Part shown: positions 15,736 to 25,059 of the stretch, piece after piece
Numbering within the stretch: position 1 is the stretch's first letter
How the letters are laid out: each line of letters opens with the position of its first letter
NCBI RefSeq assembly: GCF_001968825.1
Contig: NZ_MIEU01000014.1
Coordinates: forward strand, 186,001 to 250,000
Source of the DNA: Tersicoccus sp. Bi-70
GTDB taxonomy: Bacteria > Actinomycetota > Actinomycetes > Actinomycetales > Micrococcaceae
Length of the DNA stretch: 64,000 bases
Direction of reading: 5' to 3'
The notes under the pieces: model-generated
The model's input: the letters and a program-made list of their open reading frames with translations, nothing else
Databases searched by the model: none
What the model was told of the DNA's origin: nothing
Made by a program: the position numbers and the translations under genes

Positions 15736-18093
15736 CTAGCCCGCGGAGGCGAGCGTGAACGGCAGCACCGCGCCCGCACCGGCCCGGCGCAGGTCCCGGG
15801 CGGCCACGGTGAGCGTCCACCGGGAGTCGACGAGGTCATCCACGAGCAGCACGGGTTCCCCGTCCAGCTCCGCGAGCGCCGCGGCCAGCTCGGGGGTCAC
15901 GACGTGGCCACCCCACACGCCCGCGAGCCGGAACGCGCTGTTCCCGCCCGGGCGGGACGCCGGGTGGCCGTCCCGCACCGGCATCTCGCCGAGGTACTGC
16001 AGCCGCCCCACCTCGGCCAGGCCGCGGGCCAGCGACGTGATCAGCCGTGGATGGGTGCGGGAGCCCAGCGCGACGACACCGGCGGGGCGACGCGCCCAGC
16101 TCCACTCCCGGAGCACCCGGACGCAGGCCTTGCCCAGATCCGGCGGCAGGTCCCCGTCGTGCGCACCGCCGACCCCGCTCTCGCCGCTGCCGTTCTCCTC
16201 GCCACCGGTCGCGTCGAGACGAGGCTCGAGCAGCTCGCGGAGCCGGCCCCCGAAACCCAGATCGGAGAGCCGGGCGAGGGCACGGCCCGGCTCGGCGCGG
16301 TCCCCCTCGGGAATCTTGCCCTTGACCGGGGAGCCGTCGCCGTCGGTGACGCCGAGCCGGTCCATGCCGGAGGGCCACGTACTGCGCGGCTCGATCTCCA
16401 CGCCGGCCGCGGCCAGGGCCCCGGCGGCGCGCTCGGTGCTGCCGGCGTCGACGGCGGCCGGGTACCAGGGCGCGGTGCAACGGTCGCAGCGGCCGCACGG
16501 TGCGGCGTCCTCGTCGTCGAGCTGCCGGGTGAGGAACTCCATCCGGCACCCGGTGGTCCGCTCGTACTCGAGCATCGCCTGCTGCTCGGCCTTCCGGGCG
16601 GCGGCGATCGCGGCGTACCGCTGCTCGTCGTACTCCCAGGGCACCCCGGTGGCCTGCCAGCCGCCGGACACCTTCTCGATCGCCCCGTCGACCGCGAGCA
16701 CCTTGAGCAGCAGCTCCAGAGGCGTGCGGCGCAGGTCGACCCGGGCCTCCAGGGCCGGGACGCTGAGCGACCCGCCCGCACCGGTCAGCTCGCCGATGAC
16801 GGCCTCGGCCTTCTCCCGGCGCGGCATCGAGGCGGTGGCGAAGTACTGCCAGATGTTCTCGTCCTCGATGCCGGGCAGCAGCAGCACGTCGGCGTCCGCC
16901 CCGGACCGGCCGGCACGGCCCACCTGCTGGTAGTACGCGACCGGTGAGGACGGCGCCCCGAGGTGGATGACGAAGCCGAGGTCGGGCTTGTCGAAGCCCA
17001 TGCCCAGCGCGCTGGTGGCGACCAGGGCCTTGACCCGGTTGCCCTTGAGCGCGTCCTCGAGCTCCTGCCGGTCGGCCGGGTCCGTGCGCCCGGTGTAGGC
17101 ACGCACGTCGTGGCCGGCGGCCGCGAGCGCGCGGGCGGTGTCCTCGGCGGCCGCGACGGTGAGGGCGTAGATGATGCCGGACCCGTGCAGGTCCCCGAGG
17201 TGTTGCAGCAGCCAGCCGAGCCGGTCGGTGTTGTTGCCCAGCCGCAGCACGCCCAGGCGCAGGGAGCTGCGCGCGAGCGGGCCGCGCAGGGTGAAGACGC
17301 CGTCGTGCTCACCCGTTCCAGCTCCTGCACCGGAATCCTCCTCGGCCGGGGCGCCGTCCATCAGGCGTACGTCCAGCTGCTCCGCGACGTCGGCGACCAC
17401 CCGTGCGTTCGCCGTCGCCGTCGTCGCGAGCACGGGCACCCCGTCGGGCAGCTCGGCGAGCAGGTCGCGGATGCGGCGGTAGTCCGGCCGGAAGTCGTGC
17501 CCCCAGTCGGAGATGCAGTGCGCCTCGTCGATGACCACGAGCGCGCACCGGCGGATCAGATCCGGCAGCTGCTCGGCGCGGAACCGCGGGTTGGTGAGCC
17601 GCTCGGGCGAGATGAGCAGGACGTCGACGTCGTCCGCGGCCAGCCGGGCGGAGATGTCGGTCCACTCGGTGGCGTTCGCGGAGTTGATCGCCACGGCACG
17701 CACGCCGGCGCGCTCGGCGGCGCCGATCTGGTCCCGCATCAGCGCCAGCAGCGGAGAGACGATCAGCGCCGGTCCCGCACCGCGACGGCGCAGCAGCAGG
17801 GACGCGAGGAAGTAGACCGCGGACTTGCCCCACCCGGTGCGCTGGACGACGAGGGCGCGGCGGTGGTCGGCGACCAGCGCCTCGATCGCCTCGTACTGGC
17901 CCGGGTGGAATCGCGCGTCCGTGCTGCCGGTCAGCGCGTGCAGCACCTCGAGCGCCTCGGCGTACAGGGCGTCGTCGCGGACGGCCGGCTCCTGATGAGG
18001 GCTCGGCTGCGCACTCGTCTCGGTGCTCGTCTCGGTGCTCATCTCGGTGCTCGCGTCAGAGGGCTGCGCGGTCTGCTGATCGGTCGGGCTCAT
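15736..18093 (-). CDS. RecQ-type DEAH helicase fused to a phosphoribosyltransferase-like domain
   Basis: A 785-residue protein. Residues 1-35 are low complexity (a four-copy 12-base repeat encoding STET-type tetrads). Next comes a RecQ helicase core: Walker A TGWGKS (86-91), DEAH (189-192, in VIDEAHCISDWGHDFRPDY), the second RecA lobe with TSALGMGFDKPDL and QQVGRAGRSG, and a RecQ zinc cluster (CRMEFL...CGRCDRC). The last roughly 170 residues end with VLLVDDLVDSRWTL (748-761), a PRPP-binding-type loop. Helicase plus PRT-like fusions are known in actinobacteria without a settled role. The PRT-like domain may bind a nucleotide rather than catalyse. Confidence 0.88.
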   Translation of the reverse strand: MSPTDQQTAQPSDASTEMSTETSTETSAQPSPHQEPAVRDDALYAEALEVLHALTGSTDARFHPGQYEAIEALVADHRRALVVQRTGWGKSAVYFLASLLLRRRGAGPALIVSPLLALMRDQIGAAERAGVRAVAINSANATEWTDISARLAADDVDVLLISPERLTNPRFRAEQLPDLIRRCALVVIDEAHCISDWGHDFRPDYRRIRDLLAELPDGVPVLATTATANARVVADVAEQLDVRLMDGAPAEEDSGAGAGTGEHDGVFTLRGPLARSSLRLGVLRLGNNTDRLGWLLQHLGDLHGSGIIYALTVAAAEDTARALAAAGHDVRAYTGRTDPADRQELEDALKGNRVKALVATSALGMGFDKPDLGFVIHLGAPSSPVAYYQQVGRAGRSGADADVLLLPGIEDENIWQYFATASMPRREKAEAVIGELTGAGGSLSVPALEARVDLRRTPLELLLKVLAVDGAIEKVSGGWQATGVPWEYDEQRYAAIAAARKAEQQAMLEYERTTGCRMEFLTRQLDDEDAAPCGRCDRCTAPWYPAAVDAGSTERAAGALAAAGVEIEPRSTWPSGMDRLGVTDGDGSPVKGKIPEGDRAEPGRALARLSDLGFGGRLRELLEPRLDATGGEENGSGESGVGGAHDGDLPPDLGKACVRVLREWSWARRPAGVVALGSRTHPRLITSLARGLAEVGRLQYLGEMPVRDGHPASRPGGNSAFRLAGVWGGHVVTPELAAALAELDGEPVLLVDDLVDSRWTLTVAARDLRRAGAGAVLPFTLASAG

Positions 18094-18149
18094 GGTCCCA
18101 GCCTCTCAGGTTCCTCCGACAGTTCGCCGGGCGGCTGCGGACGACCACG

Positions 18150-18575
18150 TCAGTCGCGCGGCACCAGCTCGCTGACCAGCGCATCCACCCGGCGGGCGAT
18201 GTCGTCCCGGACCAGCCGCATCCGTTCGATGCCCTCGATCCCGCGGGTGGACGGTTCGTCGGTGTCCCACGTGACGATCGTGCCGCGCATGCCCTCGACC
18301 GGCTCGACCACGGCCTCCCGGCCGAGCACGACGACGCGATCGGCCCGGCGCAGCAGGGCGGCGTCGAGCGGCTTGGGGTACTCCCCCGCCACCGAGGCAC
18401 CGGCCTCCTCGAGGGACCGCCGCGAGAGGTCGTTCAGCTCCGAGCCGGGCCGGACTCCGGCCGAGTGGATCTCGAGCGCCTCACCCGCGTCACGGCGGGC
18501 GAGGGCGGCGGCCATCTGGGACTTGCCCGCGTTCTTCACGCACACGAACACGACGCAGGGGCGTTCCTCGTTCAC
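18150..18575 (-). CDS. Low-molecular-weight phosphatase/arsenate reductase-like protein
   Basis: A 141-residue protein with the LMW protein-tyrosine-phosphatase/arsenate reductase fold. The P-loop is VFVCVKNAGKSQMA. The nucleophile Cys is present, but the usual CX5R Arg is replaced by Lys (C-V-K-N-A-G-K-S). This resembles actinobacterial ArsC-type arsenate-mycothiol transferase relatives. No arsR or arsenite pump is adjacent, so an arsenic role is not supported by context. The start is GTG 18575 after GGAGGACACC; it overlaps the stop of a 37-residue ORF (GTGA). Confidence 0.8.
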   Translation of the reverse strand: MNEERPCVVFVCVKNAGKSQMAAALARRDAGEALEIHSAGVRPGSELNDLSRRSLEEAGASVAGEYPKPLDAALLRRADRVVVLGREAVVEPVEGMRGTIVTWDTDEPSTRGIEGIERMRLVRDDIARRVDALVSELVPRD

Positions 18576-18685
18576 GGTGTCCTCCGCAGCGACTTGATCA
18601 CCTTCATGGGGAAGCGCGAGGTGACCTTCTGGATGCCGGCGATCGTCATGATCCGGTTGCGGACGAACACCCTCGCAGGCCACAT
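18572..18685 (-). CDS. Candidate small basic protein upstream of the ArsC-like gene
   Basis: An ATG at 18685 opens 37 codons ending in a TGA that overlaps the ArsC-like GTG start by four bases, as expected for coupled genes. The product is basic and amphipathic (MWPARVFVRNRIMTIAGIQK... SLRRTP). No ribosome site precedes the ATG, so it would be leaderless, or a start further upstream is used. I do not recognise it. It could be only a leader that couples translation. Confidence 0.4.
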   Translation of the reverse strand: MWPARVFVRNRIMTIAGIQKVTSRFPMKVIKSLRRTP

Positions 18686-18757
18686 GATTGCACGGTCGAG
18701 GCCTTCGTCAACCAGATCGGCAACCGGATGGCGCGCCGATCCTGAGATCATGGTGGG

Positions 18758-19504
18758 GTGACGGAGACGATCGTGGCGGCGCCACCGCAGTCGCGGCGCC
18801 GGCAGGTGGCCGCGGGCGTGCAGGACTCCCTCGCCGCGGGACTGGGCATGTACCCGATCGGCATCGCCTTCGGGGTGCTCGTCATCCAGGCCGGGCTGCC
18901 GTGGTGGATCGCCCCGGCCCTCTCGACCTTCGGTTTCGCCGGGTCCCTCGAACTGCTGATGATCACTATGATCACGGCCGTCACCCCGCTCGCGACGATC
19001 GCGCTGACCACCTTCCTCGTCAACTTCCGGCACGTGTTCTACGCCTTCACGTTCCCCCTGCACGTGGTGCGGAACCCGGTGGCACGGACCTACTCGATGT
19101 ACGCCCTCATCGACGAGGCGTTCGCCGTCACCGCGGGCCGGCCGCGCGCCTGGACCTCCTGGCGGCTGGTCTCGATGCAGGTCGCCTTCCAGACGTACTG
19201 GGTGGGCGGCGGGCTGACCGGCGTCGCCCTGGCACAGCTGATCCCGTTCCGGATCGCCGGCCTCGAGTTCGCACTGTGCGCCCTCTTCATCACCCTTACC
19301 CTGGACGCCTGCCGCAGCCGGAAGGAGTTGCCGTCGCTGCTGCTGGCCGGCCTCAGCTTCTCGCTCGCGGTCGTCCTGATGCCGGACTCGGCCCTGTTCG
19401 CCGGGCTGATCGGCTTCGTCGTGCTGCTCGTGATCCGCTTCGCGGTGAGCCGGGACCGGTCCGGACGGGATGCGCCGGGCCGCGAGCCGGGGGCGGCGTC
19501 ATGA
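18758..19504 (+). CDS. azlC: AzlC-type branched-chain amino acid exporter, large subunit
   Basis: A 248-residue inner-membrane protein of the AzlC/YgaZ family, which exports branched-chain amino acids (and methionine in some species) with AzlD. Family features include AAGLGMYPIGIAFGVL near the N-terminus, FAGSLELL and the conserved FLVNFRHVFYAF, with about five to six helices. The GTG start at 18758 lacks a clear ribosome site and lies about six bases after GATCAT, so it may be leaderless. It overlaps azlD (ATGA). Confidence 0.92.
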   Translation: MTETIVAAPPQSRRRQVAAGVQDSLAAGLGMYPIGIAFGVLVIQAGLPWWIAPALSTFGFAGSLELLMITMITAVTPLATIALTTFLVNFRHVFYAFTFPLHVVRNPVARTYSMYALIDEAFAVTAGRPRAWTSWRLVSMQVAFQTYWVGGGLTGVALAQLIPFRIAGLEFALCALFITLTLDACRSRKELPSLLLAGLSFSLAVVLMPDSALFAGLIGFVVLLVIRFAVSRDRSGRDAPGREPGAAS

Positions 19505-19848
19505 TCGCGGGCGGCCTGAACGGCTGGTACGTGGCCGGGGTGCTGGCGATCATGTTCGCGATCACCTTCACGCTGCGGGCGCTGCCCTTCGCGCTGCTGA
19601 AGCCGCTGCGGGCGTCCCGCTTCGTGCAGACCATGTCGGTGTGGATGCCCGTCGGGATCCTCGGCATCCTGGCCGCGGTCACCTTCCGTTCCTCGGCCGG
19701 CCACGACACGGGGTCGCTGCTCTCCGGGCTGATCGCCGTCGTCGTCACCGTCGTGGTGCACCTGACGCTCGGCCGGCGAACCCTCCTCAGCGTCGGCCTC
19801 GGCACGGCGACGTTCGTCGTGCTGGTCAACGTCGCCGGGATGGCCTGA
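19501..19848 (+). CDS. azlD: AzlD-type branched-chain amino acid exporter, small subunit
   Basis: A 115-residue membrane protein with about four helices and the conserved early segment TFTLRALPFALL, typical of AzlD/YgaH. It is the obligatory partner of AzlC and starts inside its stop codon. It converges with the DUF2891 gene 12 bases away; no hairpin is visible in that gap. Confidence 0.92.
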   Translation: MIAGGLNGWYVAGVLAIMFAITFTLRALPFALLKPLRASRFVQTMSVWMPVGILGILAAVTFRSSAGHDTGSLLSGLIAVVVTVVVHLTLGRRTLLSVGLGTATFVVLVNVAGMA

Positions 19849-19860
19849 CCGCGTCAGGCG

Positions 19861-20913
19861 TCAGCCGACGGTGAGTGCGGCGTGCTCCCGGGCCTCCATC
19901 GCATCCCACGCGAACGAGGCGAGCCAGTGCGTCGAGTAGTACTCCTCGCCGACGCTCGCGGCGAGGCCGGCGGCGAGCAGCGGCTCGACCGCGGGCTCGA
20001 GCGTCTCGACCAGACCCCCGGTCGCGCCGGCATCCCGCAGTGCGTCGACGACGCGGCGCGCGGAGCCGGCCCGCGAGAGATCCAGCCCGAAGAGGTGCAC
20101 CTGCTGCGGGTCGTTCTCGTCCCGGACGACGGCCGGGGCGAGCACCTCGTCGCCCGGCTCCAGCGCCGAGAAGAACCCGTCCGCCCAGCCGGCGAACTCG
20201 GCCGCGGGCAGCACGGCCCGCATCAGGTCCGCCTCGGCGAAACCGGCCGAGAGGAAGTCGTGCCCGCTACGCTCCCACGCGAACGGCCAGCCCGCGTCCG
20301 ATCCGAACCATGCGCGCGCCGTGCGGGACACCGTCTCGGCGAGCTCGGCCCGGCCGAGCACCCGTGCGGCGTCGAGCGCGAGCAGCAGCCCGAAGGCGGA
20401 GTTGGAGTGCACGTCGTGCCGCACGGGGTAGGCCGCGTTCTGGACCCACCGGGTCGTCAGGTCCTCCAGGACGTCGATGAAGGGCGTGAACCCCGGCGCG
20501 AGGGCGCGGATCGCCGGCGCCTCGGACGTCGATACCTCGGCCGCGAGCCGGAAGCCCCACGCCCAGCCGTACGGCCGTTCGTAGTGCGGGGTCGCGGCGA
20601 GGTACTCGGCCTCCCGGGCCAGGTTGTGGGCCGTCAGGTGGGCCTCGAGGATGCCGGTCACCTGCGCCTCGAGCCCGCCGAGGGTGTCCGAGGTCGTCGA
20701 GGCGTACGCGGCCAGGCGCGCCGCCAGCCAGTGCATGTGCACCGAGGAGTGCCAGTCGTACGACGTCGCGAACGCCGGATGCAGCTCGACCGGCAGCGCC
20801 CGGTCCTCGGGGCCGACGGTGGTGTGCTGGGCGGCGTACGGGTACTCCCGTTCGAGGTTGCCGATCACCACCCGCGCGAAGGCGGAGGCCCAGGCAGAAC
20901 GGTCGAGGGACAC
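19861..20913 (-). CDS. DUF2891 protein
   Basis: A 350-residue protein of the DUF2891 family, soluble, with no signal peptide. Typical segments are HPAFATSYDWHSSVHMHWL, RPYGWAWGF, VRHDVHSNSAFGLLLAL and THWLASFAWDA. The conserved Trp/His/Asp pattern and apparent helical repeats suggest an alpha/alpha-barrel enzyme, but the activity is unknown. GTG 20913 is one base after the DUF979 stop; a TTG at 20928 is an alternative. It is the last gene of the DUF969-DUF979-DUF2891 operon, so it probably acts on what that membrane pair transports. Confidence 0.85.
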   Translation of the reverse strand: MSLDRSAWASAFARVVIGNLEREYPYAAQHTTVGPEDRALPVELHPAFATSYDWHSSVHMHWLAARLAAYASTTSDTLGGLEAQVTGILEAHLTAHNLAREAEYLAATPHYERPYGWAWGFRLAAEVSTSEAPAIRALAPGFTPFIDVLEDLTTRWVQNAAYPVRHDVHSNSAFGLLLALDAARVLGRAELAETVSRTARAWFGSDAGWPFAWERSGHDFLSAGFAEADLMRAVLPAAEFAGWADGFFSALEPGDEVLAPAVVRDENDPQQVHLFGLDLSRAGSARRVVDALRDAGATGGLVETLEPAVEPLLAAGLAASVGEEYYSTHWLASFAWDAMEAREHAALTVG

Positions 20914-20914
20914 G

Positions 20915-22003
20915 TCAGAACGCGACAAAGTACATCACTCCCATGTTGACGACGAGCAGGATCCCGGCGGTCGGGAGCTGCGCCTTGATCGGCCCGTACT
21001 TGTCCCGCATCTCGAGCAGGGCGGCGGGCACGAGGTTGAAGTTGGCGGCCATCGGGGTCACGAGCGTCCCGCAGAACCCGGCGAGCATACCGATCGCGAA
21101 GACGGCCGCGGGGTTGCCGCCGAAGCCCTGCACGAGGACCGGCCACCCGATCGCCGCCGTCATGATCGGGAACGCCGCGAAGGCGTTGCCCATGACGATC
21201 GTGAAGATGGCCATGCCGGCGCAGTAGACCACGACCGCGGCGAGCAGGGAGCCCTCCGGCAGCACGGCCTTGGCGATGGTGCCGACGGCGGTGCCGACGC
21301 CGGCCTGGGTGAAGACGATGCCCAGCGTCGAGAGCATCTGCGGCAGCAGCGCGGCCCAGCCGATCGCCTGCAGCAGCCGGCCACCCTCCCGCAGCGGCGT
21401 CGTCACGGGCCGCGGCGGCCGCAGGATGAGGACGGCGACGACGACCGCGAGGACCGCGCCGATCCCCAGCCCGGTCAGCGTGGCACTGCCCTCGGCGAGC
21501 AGCGGCTTCCCGCCGATGCGGATGAGCGGGCCGAGCGTCGCGACGAGCACAGCGACGAGCGGCACCACGAGGGCGGGGACGAACAGGCGGTTGCCGAACC
21601 GCGTCGCGAAGTCCTCCCGCTCCTCGGGCGAGGACGTCGCCAGCACCGACGGAGCGGCCTCCCGTCCCGGACCGGCCACCCGCGGGATGGCCGACGTGGG
21701 CGTCGCCGGACCGGTGGGCTGCCCGGCCCCGGCGCCGGCGACCGCGGACGTGCGCGTCCGGCTCGTCGTGCCGGTGAACCCGAAGCCGGCCAGGGCCACC
21801 ATGACGAGGACCGCGATGCCGAGCACCCACGCGGGCGCCGATTTGGCCGCGACGAAGGTGCCGTAGAAGAAGCTCAGCCCGAGGACGCCCCAGAACGCGG
21901 CGTTGCCGAGGCGCTTCGCGTGGCCGGCGTCGAGCAGGATGAGGACGGAGACGGCCACGAAGAACGCGCCGATGAGCCAGTAGAGCCATTCGTTGGTGAT
22001 CAT
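20915..22003 (-). CDS. DUF979 membrane protein (putative permease component)
   Basis: A 362-residue integral membrane protein of the DUF979 family with roughly ten hydrophobic segments. Conserved stretches are GNAFAAFPIMTAAIGWP, FGGNPAAVFAIGMLAGFCG and TPMAANFNLVPAALLE. A polar Ala/Gly/Thr-rich linker (about 85-130) separates the first helices from the main body. The ATG overlaps the DUF969 stop by four bases. DUF969/DUF979 pairs look like two-part ion-transporter-superfamily permeases and in other genomes often sit near pyroglutamyl-peptidase or 5-oxoprolinase genes; the substrate here is inferred only. Confidence 0.87.
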   Translation of the reverse strand: MITNEWLYWLIGAFFVAVSVLILLDAGHAKRLGNAAFWGVLGLSFFYGTFVAAKSAPAWVLGIAVLVMVALAGFGFTGTTSRTRTSAVAGAGAGQPTGPATPTSAIPRVAGPGREAAPSVLATSSPEEREDFATRFGNRLFVPALVVPLVAVLVATLGPLIRIGGKPLLAEGSATLTGLGIGAVLAVVVAVLILRPPRPVTTPLREGGRLLQAIGWAALLPQMLSTLGIVFTQAGVGTAVGTIAKAVLPEGSLLAAVVVYCAGMAIFTIVMGNAFAAFPIMTAAIGWPVLVQGFGGNPAAVFAIGMLAGFCGTLVTPMAANFNLVPAALLEMRDKYGPIKAQLPTAGILLVVNMGVMYFVAF

Positions 22004-22722
22004 GCCGCGCCTCCCGTCGTGGCGCGCTCCCCGGAGCCGGCGGACGTCGCCAGGTCGGCGGCCATCCGGTCGAGCCGGCGGTCGAGCAGCAGCAGGCGCG
22101 TGCCGTGGATCAGCAGGGCCGCGACACCGGTCGGGATGGCCCACAGCGCCAGGTTGATCGGCTCGAGCGTCAGGTGGTACGTGCTGTCGACGAACGTCGT
22201 GATGAGCAGGATGGACCCGACCGCGACGAAGACGTCCTCGCCGAAGAACACCCCGACCGTGTCGGACGAGGCCGAGAACCCCTTGACCTTCTCGCGCATC
22301 CGCTCGCTGAGGGTGCCGTACCGCTTCGTCGCGGCGCCCTCGGCCATCGGGTAGACGAGCGGCCTGACGGTCTGCGCCGGCCCGCCGATGCTCATCAACC
22401 CCACCGCGGCGGTGACCTGGCGGACCGCGAGGTACGCGGCGAGCAGGCGCCCCGTGGTGAGGCGATCCAGCTTCGCGATGAGGCGTTTGGCCTGGACCTG
22501 CAGGCCGTAGCGCTCGATCAGTCCGATCACGGGCAGCACGAGCGCGAAGGTCGTCACCGACCGGCTCGAGGCGAAACCGTTGCCGAAGGCGTCGAGGATG
22601 CCGACCGGCCCGATCCCGCCGATGAGGGCGGTGACGATGCCGGCGACGGTGACGACGAGCAGGGCGTTGACGCGGAGGGCGAAACCGACGATGACGACGG
22701 CGACGCCGATGAGGACGAACAT
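22000..22722 (-). CDS. DUF969 membrane protein (putative permease component)
   Basis: A 240-residue membrane protein of the DUF969 family: an N-terminal hairpin of hydrophobic helices (2-45), GLQVQAKRLIAKLDRLTTGR, SIGGPAQTVRPLVYPMAEGA and GEDVFVAVGSILLI. It is always paired with DUF979, which follows with a four-base overlap. It is the first gene of a three-gene operon starting about 100 bases from the copper operon promoter. The joint function is probably uptake of a small organic acid or peptide-derived compound. Confidence 0.87.
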   Translation of the reverse strand: MFVLIGVAVVIVGFALRVNALLVVTVAGIVTALIGGIGPVGILDAFGNGFASSRSVTTFALVLPVIGLIERYGLQVQAKRLIAKLDRLTTGRLLAAYLAVRQVTAAVGLMSIGGPAQTVRPLVYPMAEGAATKRYGTLSERMREKVKGFSASSDTVGVFFGEDVFVAVGSILLITTFVDSTYHLTLEPINLALWAIPTGVAALLIHGTRLLLLDRRLDRMAADLATSAGSGERATTGGAA

Positions 22723-22821
22723 GCGATTCCCTCCGAGCGGCGGACAGAGCAGGCCAACTAGCCAGCATCGTCCGATTGTCGGCCCAGCTCAACCCCCTGT
22801 CGTGGGCAGACTCTTCCTCTA

Positions 22822-22841
22822 ATACCCCCTAGGGGTATACC
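22822..22841 (+). promoter_or_regulatory. CsoR operator overlapping the copper operon promoter
   Basis: ATACCCCCTAGGGGTAT (22822-22838) is a classic GC-rich CsoR-type pseudopalindrome. Its right end overlaps TATACC (22836-22841), the likely -10 box, eight bases before the copB ATG. Apo-CsoR bound here would block transcription of copB-csoR, and Cu(I) would release it. Confidence 0.85.
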
Positions 22842-22849
22842 GTAGGGTC

Positions 22850-25039
22850 ATGGCACACGACCGACACGCCAGTTCCACCATCGACGAATCCCGCACCCCC
22901 ACCGCCGGGTCCAGGCCTGCTCACGAGCACCACCACGGCGGCCACGAGAGCCACGGCGCCGGCCATGAAGGTCATGCCGGTCACGGCGACCACGTCGCCC
23001 AGTTCCGCCGGCTGTTCTGGATCATGCTCGTCCTCGCCGTGCCGGTGGTGGCGTTCAACGAGATGTTCGCCCACCTGCTCGGCTACCACCTGCCCGACGC
23101 CGCCTGGGTGCCGTGGCTCTCCCCGGTGCTCGGCACCGTGCTCTACGTCTGGGGCGGCCGCCCGTTCCTCACCGGCGGCGTCGCGGAACTGCGCTCGCGC
23201 AGGCCCGGCATGATGCTGCTGATCGCCCTCGCCATCACCGTCGCGTTCCTCGCCTCCTGGGGCGCGAGCCTCGGCCTGCTCGATGCGCAACTGCACTTCT
23301 GGTGGGAGCTCGCGCTGCTGGTCGTCATCATGCTGCTCGGGCACTGGATCGAGATGCGCTCGCTCGCGATGACGACGTCCGCCCTGGACTCCCTCGCCGC
23401 GCTGCTGCCCGACGCCGCCGAGCGGATCGACGGCGACGACGTCGTGCCCGTGGACCCCTCCGACCTGATGGTGGGCGACCTCGTGCTCGTCCGCCCCGGT
23501 GCGGCCGTGCCCGCGGACGGGCGGATCGTCGACGGGTCGGCCAGCATGGACGAGTCGATGGTGACCGGCGAGTCCACCCCGGTGGAACGCTCGACCGGTG
23601 ACCGCGTCGTCGCCGGCACCGTCGCCACCGACTCCGGGCTGCGGGTCGAGGTGACCGCGATCGGGGAGGACACCGCCCTGGCCGGCATCCGCCGGCTCGT
23701 CGCGGAGGCGCAGGGCTCCAGCTCCCGCGCGCAGCGGATCGCCGACACCGCCGCCGCCTGGCTGTTCTGGTTCGCGCTCGGCTCCGCCGTGATCACCGCG
23801 CTGGTCTGGACCGCGATCGGGATGCCCGATGACGCCGTCGTGCGCACCATCACCGTCCTCGTCATTGCCTGCCCGCACGCCCTCGGCCTGGCCATCCCCC
23901 TCGTCGTCGCGATCGCGACCGAGCGGGCGGCCCGCGGTGGCGTGCTGGTCACCGACCGGCTCGCCCTGGAGTCGATGCGGACCGTGGACACCGTGCTGAT
24001 GGACAAGACGGGGACGCTGACCCGGGGCGAGCCGACCGTCACCGCCGTCGCGACCGCGGCCGGCGAGGCCGGAGCCCGCTCCGAGGACGATGTGCTCGCT
24101 CGTGCCGCGGCCGCCGAACGGGCCAGCGAGCACCCCCTGGCGACGGCGATCGTCCGCGCGGCCGGCGACCGCGGGCTCGAGTTGCCCGCGGCGGACGGCT
24201 TCACCTCCTCCCCCGCGGTCGGCGTGCGCGCCACGGTCGACGGCACCGTCGTCGAGGTCGGCGGCCCCCGCCTGCTCGAGCAGCGCGGCCTCGACGAACT
24301 GCCCGAGGCCGGCCCGTGGCACGACGAGGGCGCGATCGTCCTGCACGTCGTCGTCGACGGCCGCGTCGCCGGGGCGCTCCGGCTGGCCGACGAGGTGCGG
24401 CCCGAGTCCCGTGACGCCGTCGACGCCCTGCACGCCGCCGGGGTGCAGGTGGTGATGGTGACCGGTGACGCCCGGCCCGTGGCCGAGACCGTCGCCCGCG
24501 AGCTCGGCATCGACCGCGTGTACGCGGGGGTGCGGCCGGAGGACAAGGCCGCGACCGTCACCGAGCTGCAGCGGGAGGGCCGGAGAGTGGCGATGGTCGG
24601 TGACGGCGTGAACGACGCGCCCGCCCTGGCGGCGGCCGACGTCGGCATCGCGATCGGCGCCGGCACGGACGTGGCGATCGCCTCCGCCGGCGTCATCCTC
24701 GCCTCCTCGGACCCGCGCTCGGTGCTCTCCGTCATCGCCCTCTCCCGGGCCGCGTACCGGAAGATGCAGCAGAACCTGTGGTGGGCCGCCGGATACAATC
24801 TGATCTCCGTGCCGCTGGCCGCCGGTGTCCTGGCCCCGATCGGGTTCGTCCTGCCGATGAGCGTGGGAGCGATCCTGATGTCGATCTCCACCGTCGTCGT
24901 GGCGCTGAACGCGCAGTTGCTGCGCCGCCTCGACCTGACGCCGGCCCGCAGCGTCGCCGCGTTCCTCGAATCCCACTCGTCCGACGACCGCTCGTCCGAA
25001 TCCCGCTCCCCCGACCGCCGACCCGCGACTCGCAGCTGA
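22850..25039 (+). CDS. copB: Copper-translocating P-type ATPase, CopB type
   Basis: A 729-residue P1B-ATPase. Residues 1-50 are rich in His ([22 protein letters not shown]), with no CXXC domain. About eight helices follow, with the transport motif CPH (341-343, in IACPHALG) that defines the CopB group. Also present are the phosphorylation site DKTGTLT (Asp385), TGES in the actuator domain, HP (SEHPLA) and [10 protein letters not shown]. It exports copper from the cytoplasm. It is the first gene of the copB-csoR-SDR operon. The ATG is eight bases after TATACC, so the mRNA may be nearly leaderless. Confidence 0.93.
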   Translation: MAHDRHASSTIDESRTPTAGSRPAHEHHHGGHESHGAGHEGHAGHGDHVAQFRRLFWIMLVLAVPVVAFNEMFAHLLGYHLPDAAWVPWLSPVLGTVLYVWGGRPFLTGGVAELRSRRPGMMLLIALAITVAFLASWGASLGLLDAQLHFWWELALLVVIMLLGHWIEMRSLAMTTSALDSLAALLPDAAERIDGDDVVPVDPSDLMVGDLVLVRPGAAVPADGRIVDGSASMDESMVTGESTPVERSTGDRVVAGTVATDSGLRVEVTAIGEDTALAGIRRLVAEAQGSSSRAQRIADTAAAWLFWFALGSAVITALVWTAIGMPDDAVVRTITVLVIACPHALGLAIPLVVAIATERAARGGVLVTDRLALESMRTVDTVLMDKTGTLTRGEPTVTAVATAAGEAGARSEDDVLARAAAAERASEHPLATAIVRAAGDRGLELPAADGFTSSPAVGVRATVDGTVVEVGGPRLLEQRGLDELPEAGPWHDEGAIVLHVVVDGRVAGALRLADEVRPESRDAVDALHAAGVQVVMVTGDARPVAETVARELGIDRVYAGVRPEDKAATVTELQREGRRVAMVGDGVNDAPALAAADVGIAIGAGTDVAIASAGVILASSDPRSVLSVIALSRAAYRKMQQNLWWAAGYNLISVPLAAGVLAPIGFVLPMSVGAILMSISTVVVALNAQLLRRLDLTPARSVAAFLESHSSDDRSSESRSPDRRPATRS

Positions 25040-25059
25040 GAAGTAAGGAAGCCACCACC

